The notes beneath the pieces are model-generated. The model was not told the DNA's origin. It did not search any database and worked only from the letters and a program-made list of their open reading frames with translations. From Ignavibacteria bacterium (GTDB taxonomy: Bacteria; Bacteroidota; Ignavibacteria; Ignavibacteriales; Melioribacteraceae), in contig QILJ01000253.1 in NCBI GenBank assembly GCA_003233295.1, positions 1 through 5,834 on the forward strand: a stretch of 5,834 bases of DNA. The letters run 5' to 3'. Numbering within the stretch: the first letter of the stretch is position 1; the number at the start of each line of letters is the position of its first letter. The position numbers were made by a program, and so were the translations under genes. Below are positions 1 to 5,834 of this stretch, one piece after another.

Positions 1-271
1 TTGCATCATCACCTTTAATAAAACCGGTACTGCCAAAAAATCTTAACCCAAAACCGCTTTGCACAGAAGATGGGAAAAAATATTCAAGAGATGCTCTGCC
101 CAAATAATCAACACCCAGTCCGATGTAATCAGTGCTTGCAAGTGTAACGCCGCCTTCCACTGAAAAAACAATTGTACCGGAGAATGGATTGTATCTTTGA
201 ACTTTCCCCTGAGGAAATAATATTGATGAAAAGAATAGAACCGAAAAGATAATTGCTGTAAAAAATTTCAT
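1..271 (-). CDS. Exported envelope protein, probable beta-barrel (partial, C-terminus outside window)
   Basis: A reading frame of 90 codons opens at the ATG at 271-269 and stays open to the window edge, so only the N-terminus is visible. Residues 1 to about 21 form a clear signal peptide: Lys at position 2, then a Phe/Ile/Leu-rich core (FFTAIIFSVLFFSSILF) ending PQG. The mature part begins KVQRYNPFSGTIVFSVEGG and continues with alternating hydrophobic residues and many Gly, Phe and Tyr (YLGRASLEYFFPSS, FGLRFFGSTGF). That pattern suits outer-membrane beta strands. The sequence recalls N-termini of outer-membrane proteins in Ignavibacteria and related lineages, but I cannot name the family. The start is supported by the signal peptide, a weak AGG about seven bases upstream, and a promoter-like pair at 303-333 that would give a leader of roughly 25 bases. 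It has its own promoter and lies beyond a palindrome, so it is probably a separate transcription unit from the RHS genes. Confidence 0.72.
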   Translation of the reverse strand, partial: MKFFTAIIFSVLFFSSILFPQGKVQRYNPFSGTIVFSVEGGVTLASTDYIGLGVDYLGRASLEYFFPSSVQSGFGLRFFGSTGFIKGDDA

Positions 272-302
272 TCGTATGCCTGATGAATTAATAAGGATGG
301 TA

Positions 303-333
303 CAAATTTAATTGTAAAAGGGCTTACCACAAA
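303..333 (-). promoter_or_regulatory. Bacteroidota-type promoter for the leftmost gene
   Basis: Read on the minus strand, TTTG (333-330) is followed by exactly 19 bases and then TAAATTTG (310-303). This matches the primary sigma-factor promoter known in Bacteroidota (-33 TTTG, -7 TAnnTTTG) at every fixed position. The -7 element ends 31 bases before the ATG at 271, a sensible distance. The site is seen in the sequence; its activity is inferred. In AT-rich DNA such a match could arise by chance, but position and spacing are both right. Confidence 0.5.
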
Positions 334-360
334 GTTTTGGCGGGATAAAAGTTTTTATGA

Positions 361-412
361 ATAAGTGCCAGTCACATCTGGCTAAATTTCATCAGGGGTG
401 GCTGGAACTTAT
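361..412. repeat. REP-like imperfect palindrome, 15-bp arms
   Basis: The left arm ATAAGTGCCAGTCAC (361-375) pairs with the right arm GTGGCTGGAACTTAT (398-412) at 13 of 15 positions, separated by 22 bases. The left arm also forms a tighter GCCAG/CTGGC hairpin with the adjacent bases (366-370 and 377-381 region). The element is intergenic, in the gap between the 316-residue gene and the leftmost gene, and is more GC-rich than its surroundings. It resembles REP-type elements that are mobilised by Y1-type (RAYT) transposases; no such transposase is present here. On the minus strand it could also act as a 3' transcript structure, although no good U-run follows it. Identity as a dispersed repeat is inference. 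Confidence 0.5.
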
Positions 413-415
413 AGG

Positions 416-440
416 TTAAAAATATGCGCTGATAGCCAGC
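416..440 (-). terminator. Weak candidate terminator after the 316-residue gene
   Basis: About 20 bases after the stop codon, the minus strand reads GCTG-GCTAT-CAGC (440-428), a 4-bp stem with a 5-base loop. GCAT and then a run of five T's (422-418) follow. Location and U-run suit a Rho-independent terminator, but the stem is short, so the call is tentative. The larger palindrome just downstream could contribute. Confidence 0.3.
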
Positions 441-458
441 TATAATAAAAATCTATTT

Positions 459-1409
459 TTATTTACTAATTGTCTTATACTTTCTTTTTATTATTAAGTT
501 ATCCCTGTAGAATTGCTTTCTAATATTTAGTGGTAATGCAAGTGAACTACCGGGAACCTGACTTGAAAAACCAAAGTTAGGTACCCAGAGATTAAGAAGA
601 TCTTCCGTGTATTCTACCGTTCCGTTCATATTAAAATCCGCAGGATAATATCCATCCAATCCGAAATTAGGAACCCAGTATATTAGCACATCGCTAACGT
701 AATCCACATTACCATCAGCATCTGCATCTCCCACATACATTCCAAAATTTCCGTCTCCTAAAGCTTTCATAGGACTGTTACCATAAGCTTTAGTTTGTGA
801 TGTAGTAAAATCATATAATGCAGAGGAACTTGAAGAAATAGTAACAGGAGTTGAACTCATAATATCGAGATGGTTTCTGTGACGTACGACCACATAATAA
901 TCTCCGGCATCAATAGTGCTAAAACTAACCTGACTTGTTCCATCTAAATCTACAATAGAACCATCGTTCTTTAGAAAGGCAGTTCTGGTAGCAACCTTAG
1001 TATTTTCCAGTAATCCTGTTCTAATTTCTATCAGTACCCAATCAACAATGGTTGATGGAATATTTGATACGCTTTCAGACCCGGAATAATTCCACGGAGA
1101 AATGTTAAATGGTTGATCTTTAGGAATAAAACCGGTTGAATTAAGCAAAGTTAACATTTGACCGTTGCTATAAGAACCTTCTAAAAAAGCTTTTAGATTT
1201 GTCCTAGATGCATTAGTACTTAACAAAACTGTTGTGGATGTTCGATTTCCGACTGCATCATAATCGTATGCAATTAAAATTCCATCAGAATTTTGAATAT
1301 TTATTAATCTATTTAGGTCGTCATACTTATAAGTTACGTTATTAGGCTGCGAAAACGCCAATATAGAATAAAGTATCAAATAAGTAGATATGTAAAGTAT
1401 TTGTTTCAT
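459..1409 (-). CDS. Secreted YD-repeat protein with surface module and dockerin-like calcium repeats
   Basis: I start the protein at the ATG at 1409-1407 (316 residues). A GTG five codons upstream (1424) would also work but places MRIFQ before a typical signal peptide. Residues 1-21 are that signal (MKQILYISTYLILYSILAFSQ). Residues 26-58 hold a YD repeat pair (YKYDDLNRL, YDYDAVGNRTS) of RHS type. Residues about 73-215 form a surface module with the phrases ISPWNYSG, IVDWVLIEIRTG, FLKNDGSIVDLDG, YYVVVRHRNHL and LYDFTTSQTKAYG. I recognise these phrases from secreted Bacteroidota and Ignavibacteria proteins whose function is unknown. Two dockerin-like loops follow: D228-A-D-A-D-G-N-V and D258-F-N-M-N-G-T-V, each in a repeat containing WVPNFG. 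They probably bind calcium. No type IX sorting tail is evident; the end is Lys/Arg-rich. It lies about 100 bases after the RHS gene on the same strand, so co-transcription is possible. No convincing promoter was seen in the gap. It is unlikely to be a standard immunity protein because it is exported. Confidence 0.82.
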   Translation of the reverse strand: MKQILYISTYLILYSILAFSQPNNVTYKYDDLNRLINIQNSDGILIAYDYDAVGNRTSTTVLLSTNASRTNLKAFLEGSYSNGQMLTLLNSTGFIPKDQPFNISPWNYSGSESVSNIPSTIVDWVLIEIRTGLLENTKVATRTAFLKNDGSIVDLDGTSQVSFSTIDAGDYYVVVRHRNHLDIMSSTPVTISSSSSALYDFTTSQTKAYGNSPMKALGDGNFGMYVGDADADGNVDYVSDVLIYWVPNFGLDGYYPADFNMNGTVEYTEDLLNLWVPNFGFSSQVPGSSLALPLNIRKQFYRDNLIIKRKYKTISK

Positions 1410-1467
1410 TTGAAATATTCTCACGGATAGTGTTTAAAAGTACCTTATTTTTGTGATTTGAATTTTA

Positions 1468-1510
1468 AATTATTCTTATAAAAACCAATAGGATTTAATT
1501 GAGAATAATT
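1468..1510 (-). terminator. Inverted repeat overlapping the RHS stop codon, possible transcript 3' structure
   Basis: AATTATTCT (1468-1476) and AGAATAATT (1502-1510) are perfect 9-base inverted copies around a 25-base loop. Within the loop the minus strand reads AAATCC-TATT-GGTTTT, an imperfect inner stem followed by a T-rich stretch. The outer arm overlaps two bases of the TAA stop codon. It could be a weak terminator or an mRNA-stabilising fold between the RHS gene and the next gene. The stem is all but one pair A-T, so chance is a real alternative. Confidence 0.3.
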
Positions 1511-1877
1511 ATGGTGTTAACATATCACTAACACCTTCTCTATAAGATTGATATTTAGTTGCTGTTTGGAGATACGCCGTATTTCTTACAACCTTACTTA
1601 TCTTTTCTTGGTTTCTTCTATATAAAACAAAATATGAAATTTTAGCTACTAGAGAGACTGGTTTAAATGTGGGAACTAGTAAACTAGATCCAATAGAAGT
1701 AATAAATTCAATATTCCAGCTTGCACTGACTTCCTCATTATAAACATAATTGGCAAAATTCAAAAGATCATCATCTATATCTTCAGGAGTTAAATTACCA
1801 TAATTTTTATTTATATTTTCATACATCCAATTTAAAAATGAAGCGGCTTCCTCTTTATTTAATTCTCGCGATTCTTT
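1509..1877 (-). other. Variable C-terminal tail of the RHS protein (possible toxin or cargo domain)
   Basis: After the conserved VDPLGL, 122 residues follow to the stop. The first part is acidic and helical in look (NKEEAASFLNWMYENINKN, LTPEDIDDDLLNFANYVYNEE). The middle is hydrophobic (NIEFITSIGSSLLVPTFKPVSLVAKISYFVLY). The last part is basic and polar (RRNQEKISKVVRN to YREGVSDMLTP). In polymorphic toxins this is the place for the effector domain. I see no nuclease, deaminase, ADP-ribosyltransferase or protease motif, so its activity is unknown. The hydrophobic stretch could suit a membrane-acting domain, which is speculative. Confidence 0.55.
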
Positions 1878-4800
1878 CAATCCCAGCGGATCAACAAATA
1901 TAATAGGATTGTTTCTAGCATATGTATATAGATTCACATCCCACACAGGATCCCCACTCAAAAATCTTCCAATCTCCGGATCATAATACCGTGCTCTCAT
2001 AAAATATAATCCATTGTTCTCATTCATTACCCCGTAAGTGCCTACATATTGAAACGGGTTTGGGTCTTCTTCTACTTTATTAATTAACTTCCCAAAAGCA
2101 TCATAAGCATATTTATGTGTTATATTTCCATTAGCATCTGTCATCGCTACTACACTTCCTCTGAAATCTCCGTGATAATAGTGTGTTGTATTACCATCGG
2201 GTTTAATTCTTGATATCAAACCAAGTCCATATATGTAGTAGTTCAATGGATTACCGTTTACATCAGTCTCCATAAGCACCTGGCTCATTGATCCATTAAT
2301 ATCTAACACGTAATTAACAACTTCACCATTTTTAACCGCAGCTCTTCTATTTCCAAAAATATCATATACATATTCAGTTGTATCATTCTGATCAGTAACT
2401 TTTATTAAACGATTTTCATCATCATATTCGTAATCTGTCGTTATTCCATTACGGGTTCTTTGCTTTGTATTTCCATTCAGATCGAAATCAAAAGTAATAT
2501 TTCCGGCATTTTGTATTTTGTTTGCAGCATCGTAAGAATAGTTTGTTGTCATATCAAACAGATTGGGAATAGCTGGAAGAGGTTGAACTATGGCTTCCTG
2601 TGTGTGATTGCCTAATCCATCCAGAGCGAATGAGTAATCCGCAATTGTACCCGAGGGACCAGTGGTATTCATTCCTGTAATTCTTTCAGCATTATCATAT
2701 GAATATGTGGTTGCAACTCCATCCGGGTAATTAACCTGGTAAAGCGAACCATCATTTCGGTAAGAATAAGTCGTTGTCATTCCGTTCCAATCAGTTACGG
2801 TCTTTAACCTGTTATCATTAGAATAGGTGTAAGTAACTGTTTTACCGCCCGGATAAGTAATGCTTATTATGTTGCTGCTTTCATCATAAATATAAGAAAT
2901 AGATTTTGAGTAGAAATCAGTATAGCTTGTTAATCTGTCTATTCCATCATAATTAAAAGACATTGATCCACTGCCTTTATAATTCCCCGTTTCGTTTGCA
3001 ACCTTTATGTTACCATTGTTGTCGTATTCAAAGGTTGCATTACTTGACGAAATACTATTTAGTCTTCCTGAATTATCGTATCCATAATTAACTTCAGAAC
3101 CATCAGGATTTGTTCTTTTAATCATCTGTCCATTTTCTCTATAGGAATATTGAGTAGGATTTGAACCCGGTTCAGTTTTAGAAGTCAATCTATCCAGAAT
3201 ATCATATCCTAAAGTTGTGCTATTTCCTCTTGCGTTTTGTATCCCGGTTAAATTACTGTTTACATCATAAGAATACGTTGTAGTATTCGTAAGTGCATCG
3301 CTAATTGTTTTGAGCAAATCAGTTTTATCATAAGCATAAGATGTGTTTTGGTTATTTGCATTCAAGATTCCTGTAAGACGGCTAATGTTATCATAAGAAT
3401 ATGTTGTTGTATTTGAGAGAGGATCAGCAAAGGTTGTTAAATTTCCATTCGAATTATATCCCAAATTTGATATGTGACTTAACGGATTTGTAATTGATTC
3501 AATTTTCCCGAAAGTTGTTCTGGTATATGATGTTGTACCCCTTGGGTCAGTTTTTGAAACTAAATTTCCATTGCCATCGTAAATAAATGTCGTCGGCTTA
3601 CTTCTTGGATCTTCATATCGAGTAATATTATTCATAGCATCATAAGTATATTTATGTGTAATTGTCATCCCGGGATTTTGATTGATCTGCAGTACGTTTC
3701 CTCTAAGGTCATATTGAAAAGCAGAAAAATTACCGTTTTTATCCTGTATCTGTGTCGGTTTGGTTGGATTGTTGGGATCCTGAAACCAAAATTTATCCCC
3801 TTTAGTCAATGCTACATCATACACCTCTGTAATTAATCCATCAGCGTTACGGTCAAATCTCAAGCTTATTTTTTCCGGGTACTCGACGGTAGTTGAAAGA
3901 CCATTTGGAATAAAATTAATAGGAGCTTGCCCCTGAACAGTTTGTTTATTGACAAGTTTACCTACAATGGTATCTATTGCCATATACTCATATTCGACAA
4001 TATTTCCTTTTGGTAAAGTTATTTTATTTAACAGATGATCCTGCACCCAGGTTGTATCATACGAATAAAAGGTGCTTCTATTCTCCGCATCCTTAAACTC
4101 TTTTAAACGATTCAGTGAATCATATACAAACTGAATCATCCTGCTGCCGGCATTATCAACTACTTCTTTAATAAGGTATTCCTTGCCGGTAGCGGTATAG
4201 TAATTAAAAGTCAATTTCCTGCCTGATGGATCAGTAACTTCTTTTAATCTTACAATAGGAAGAGTATCGTATGCGAGCATTGTTGTATTATTGTTTCTAT
4301 CTTTAATAGACGTAAGCATAGCAGGATAACCGTTAGGTGCATTCTGAGGCGTTTGAAAAGTATAAACTGTTTGATCCTTCTTTATAATTGCAAAATTTGA
4401 AGGTGGTGAAACCGTTAGCAGACTGTCGTAATCACCCGGTGTTTTGCGTACATAATTAACCCCATTATAACTATAGACATTCTGTCCGCCACCAGGCCAA
4501 ATTACAATTATATCCTGATTAGCTGAGTCGGGATTTAGTGTAACTACATAAGAATTATAAGTATGACTCCATCCGGGGCTTAATGGCGTAATACCTGCAT
4601 ATAACCAAACCGAATTAGAATTGTACAAATGTTCAAAGCTTAGTGGCTGTCCTTTCCCGGGAATATTAAAACTCGTTTTTGTAAGGTGCCGCAGATTTCC
4701 ATTTGCCGTATTAACACCCAATCCTGCTTCAAGCTGACCCGGACCGACCGGCAAAGTTTGATTTTCACCATTAGGAGACAGATATGCTAATATTGTATCA

Positions 4801-5834
4801 TAGGTAAAACTATAAACCTTGACAGCATTATCTTTTTCTGCAAAACTGACTGTATAAAAATTATCTATATCGGTGGGAGCCGTGTAGTCTTTATGCAATT
4901 GATAAAGAGGTGTTAGCTCTGGTTTATTTGAGCCATAAGCAAACCCGATTATGCCTTCATAAGTATAACCGCTCTGGATTTTAACATCCTTATCATTTCC
5001 GTCAGCGGTATAGTAATGAGCTTGCAAAGTAGGATGATATAAACGAAAAATATTAACCATATCAGGATCATTAAACGGTTTAGCGGAAACGTGTCCCTCT
5101 ACTCTCTCATCCCGGTATCCAACGTCTATAGCCACCTGTCTTTGCTCAGGAGTTGTGCAATAAAAATGATCTTTATCTTCCGGTTTATACAAGCGGTATA
5201 GGGGTGTCCAGTAAGGTTCGGATAATTTGGGAGGATCGTAATTAAACACACTTACTGATGACACCGTAGTTGATCCGTCAGCAAAATACGCTACTACTTT
5301 CCAGTAGAAAGTGCCCTCGGGAAGATAATAACCGTCAACTATGTAAGATGAACTTGTTAAGTTTGAATCTATTTCCTTAGAAGAGAAATCAGAGTTATTA
5401 TCAATAATTAAATCATAGCTCACTGCACTAACATTAGTCCAGATCAGGAATATGTTTTCTGTATTAATGTTAGAATTATTCTGAGGATAAATCAGGAATG
5501 GGGGATCATTCTCACTACTAAAGATTGGTGGTTGCAATAGCCAATTCTGGTAATCAACATAATCACTTACTCTTGAGCCTAATCCACCAGGATTATACCA
5601 GCCGCCAGTCGATGTATCATCCGAATTATCTAATGGTCCGGTTGCATCACCCCACCAGTTTTGTTGAGCAATTATAATAATTGAGTTGGTACCATTATAA
5701 ACTCCATAATTAGTTTGATTAATTATAGAATTATTATAAATACTTGGATTAGAATTTGATACAACATATACTCCATATTGCATATCGGTAATAATATTAT
5801 TCTGGATGTTGGGCGAAGCACCCTGCTCACTGTA
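1509..5834 (-). CDS. Giant multidomain RHS/YD-repeat surface protein (partial, N-terminus outside window)
   Basis: The frame stays open through the right edge. The first internal ATG (5783) is not the true start, because 17 more codons upstream continue the same fold. Residues below are counted from that ATG. Up to about 50 are right-handed beta-helix coils with a 22-residue period (PNIQNNIITDMQYGVYV, PSIYNNSIINQTNYGVY) ending in NWWGDATGP. Residues 94-184 are FnIII-like (SYDLIIDNNSDF, EGTFYWKVVA). Residues 191-335 hold three DUF5648-like repeats. Residues 348-440 are an RHS N-terminal segment (GVNTANGNL, LSFEHLYNS, SPGWSHTYNSY). Residues 552-1233 carry about 25 YD repeats. Residues 1230-1302 are the RHS core (YDAFGKL, LYFMRARYYDPEIGRFLSGDP, LYTYARNNP, VDPLGL). 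Residues 1303-1424 are a tail I do not recognise. In known families such repeats build a hollow shell around a C-terminal cargo. Here the protein is probably exported and surface-attached, with the N-terminal domains for adhesion or glycan contact; this is inference. A signal peptide would lie outside the window. No frameshift or internal stop was seen. Confidence 0.9.
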   Translation of the reverse strand, partial: YSEQGASPNIQNNIITDMQYGVYVVSNSNPSIYNNSIINQTNYGVYNGTNSIIIIAQQNWWGDATGPLDNSDDTSTGGWYNPGGLGSRVSDYVDYQNWLLQPPIFSSENDPPFLIYPQNNSNINTENIFLIWTNVSAVSYDLIIDNNSDFSSKEIDSNLTSSSYIVDGYYLPEGTFYWKVVAYFADGSTTVSSVSVFNYDPPKLSEPYWTPLYRLYKPEDKDHFYCTTPEQRQVAIDVGYRDERVEGHVSAKPFNDPDMVNIFRLYHPTLQAHYYTADGNDKDVKIQSGYTYEGIIGFAYGSNKPELTPLYQLHKDYTAPTDIDNFYTVSFAEKDNAVKVYSFTYDTILAYLSPNGENQTLPVGPGQLEAGLGVNTANGNLRHLTKTSFNIPGKGQPLSFEHLYNSNSVWLYAGITPLSPGWSHTYNSYVVTLNPDSANQDIIVIWPGGGQNVYSYNGVNYVRKTPGDYDSLLTVSPPSNFAIIKKDQTVYTFQTPQNAPNGYPAMLTSIKDRNNNTTMLAYDTLPIVRLKEVTDPSGRKLTFNYYTATGKEYLIKEVVDNAGSRMIQFVYDSLNRLKEFKDAENRSTFYSYDTTWVQDHLLNKITLPKGNIVEYEYMAIDTIVGKLVNKQTVQGQAPINFIPNGLSTTVEYPEKISLRFDRNADGLITEVYDVALTKGDKFWFQDPNNPTKPTQIQDKNGNFSAFQYDLRGNVLQINQNPGMTITHKYTYDAMNNITRYEDPRSKPTTFIYDGNGNLVSKTDPRGTTSYTRTTFGKIESITNPLSHISNLGYNSNGNLTTFADPLSNTTTYSYDNISRLTGILNANNQNTSYAYDKTDLLKTISDALTNTTTYSYDVNSNLTGIQNARGNSTTLGYDILDRLTSKTEPGSNPTQYSYRENGQMIKRTNPDGSEVNYGYDNSGRLNSISSSNATFEYDNNGNIKVANETGNYKGSGSMSFNYDGIDRLTSYTDFYSKSISYIYDESSNIISITYPGGKTVTYTYSNDNRLKTVTDWNGMTTTYSYRNDGSLYQVNYPDGVATTYSYDNAERITGMNTTGPSGTIADYSFALDGLGNHTQEAIVQPLPAIPNLFDMTTNYSYDAANKIQNAGNITFDFDLNGNTKQRTRNGITTDYEYDDENRLIKVTDQNDTTEYVYDIFGNRRAAVKNGEVVNYVLDINGSMSQVLMETDVNGNPLNYYIYGLGLISRIKPDGNTTHYYHGDFRGSVVAMTDANGNITHKYAYDAFGKLINKVEEDPNPFQYVGTYGVMNENNGLYFMRARYYDPEIGRFLSGDPVWDVNLYTYARNNPIIFVDPLGLKESRELNKEEAASFLNWMYENINKNYGNLTPEDIDDDLLNFANYVYNEEVSASWNIEFITSIGSSLLVPTFKPVSLVAKISYFVLYRRNQEKISKVVRNTAYLQTATKYQSYREGVSDMLTP
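2085..4130 (-). repeat. YD (RHS) repeat array, about 25 units
   Basis: The coded protein repeats the pattern [YF]-x-YD-x-x-[GN]-x-[LI]-x-x-[IV] roughly every 20 to 22 residues. Examples are FIYDGNGNLVSKTDP, YGYDNSGRLNSI, YEYDDENRLIKV and YVYDIFGNRRAA. Some units have decayed signatures (YSYRENGQMI, YTYSNDNRLK, FALDGLGNHT). The repetition shows in DNA as recurring strings such as ATCATAAGAATA on the plus strand. YD repeats are known to form a spiralling beta-sheet cocoon. The array ends in YYHGDFRGSVVAMTDANGNITHKYAYDAFG, the usual lead-in to the RHS core. Confidence 0.88.
3162..3413 (-). repeat. Recent-looking 42-residue internal duplication in the YD array
   Basis: Two adjacent 42-residue blocks align end to end, each starting NTTTYSYD and sharing LTGI-x-NA, a second YD at the same offset, and a following Leu. 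Each block spans two YD units. At DNA level the plus strand repeats ATCATAAGAATA(T/C)GTTGT(T/A)GTATT 126 bases apart. The match is closer than between other units, suggesting growth of the array by tandem duplication. Confidence 0.6.
4779..5213 (-). repeat. Three DUF5648-like repeats inside the RHS protein
   Basis: Three units of about 40 to 45 residues have the form (P/N)-L/I-[YF]-R/Q-L-[YH] ... D/A-[HN]-[FY]-Y-[CT] ... GY ... G. They are PLYRLYKPEDKDHFYCTT (from about residue 194), NIFRLYHPTLQAHYYTA (from about 244) and PLYQLHKDY ... DNFYTV (from about 292). The HFYTT-type signature is that of DUF5648, a family common in secreted and wall-associated proteins and often next to glycan-active domains. 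The third unit is more diverged and lacks the GY...G ending. A carbohydrate or surface-binding role is a guess. Confidence 0.65.

Noticed and set aside
344..359. AT-only palindrome ATAAAAGTTTTTAT as a terminator or operator
   Set aside because: It has no GC stem and such strings are expected by chance at this base composition.
1422..1424. GTG as the start of the 316-residue secreted protein
   Set aside because: It adds only MRIFQ before a standard MKQ signal peptide. The ATG at 1409 is simpler, though the GTG cannot be excluded.
1425..1508. Promoter for the 316-residue gene
   Set aside because: TTGG and TAAAATTC are roughly spaced but miss two fixed positions of the TAnnTTTG element, and no good sigma-70 pair is seen.
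3654..3836. 60-codon reading frame on the plus strand
   Set aside because: It lies wholly inside the YD array on the opposite strand, has a Cys/Ile-rich composition with no recognisable domain, and is a shadow of the RHS gene.
2085..4130. CRISPR array, because short DNA strings recur
   Set aside because: The recurrences are imperfect, sit in an intact reading frame, and are explained by codons for YSYD-type protein repeats.
5781..5783. ATG as the start of the RHS protein
   Set aside because: The frame continues upstream to the window edge with another beta-helix coil of the same period, and no signal peptide follows this ATG.

Overview
The window reads as a low-GC, gene-sparse stretch from a bacterium of the Bacteroidota/Ignavibacteriota group. 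The evidence for this is threefold. The two small secreted proteins resemble families I associate with Ignavibacteria and relatives. Ribosome-binding sites are weak. The leftmost gene has a near-ideal Bacteroidota-type promoter (TTTG, 19 bases, TAnnTTTG). The lineage is an inference from style, not a database match.

All three protein genes lie on the minus strand, so transcription runs from high to low coordinates. From 5834 down to 1509 is a giant cell-surface RHS/YD-repeat protein whose start lies beyond the right edge. It has a right-handed beta-helix tail end, an FnIII-like domain, three DUF5648-like lectin-style repeats, an RHS N-terminal segment, about 25 YD repeats, an RHS core ending in DPLGL, and an unrecognised 122-residue C-terminal tail. 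From 1409 down to 459 is a secreted protein of 316 residues. It joins a signal peptide directly to a short YD repeat pair, then a surface module and two dockerin-like calcium loops. From 271 to the left edge is the first part of an exported, probably beta-barrel, envelope protein that runs out of the window.

The gaps between genes are short but structured. A 9-bp perfect inverted repeat overlaps the RHS stop codon (1468-1510). Below the 316-residue gene are a small hairpin with a U-run (about 416-440) and a 15-bp-armed imperfect palindrome (361-412) that looks like a REP-type element. The promoter of the leftmost gene follows at 303-333.

Taken together this looks like a surface-exposed RHS locus. 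The large protein resembles polymorphic toxins in its overall plan. However, the next gene encodes an exported YD-containing protein rather than an obvious small cytoplasmic immunity protein, so a toxin role is unproven. No RNA genes, CRISPR arrays or transposase genes were seen.
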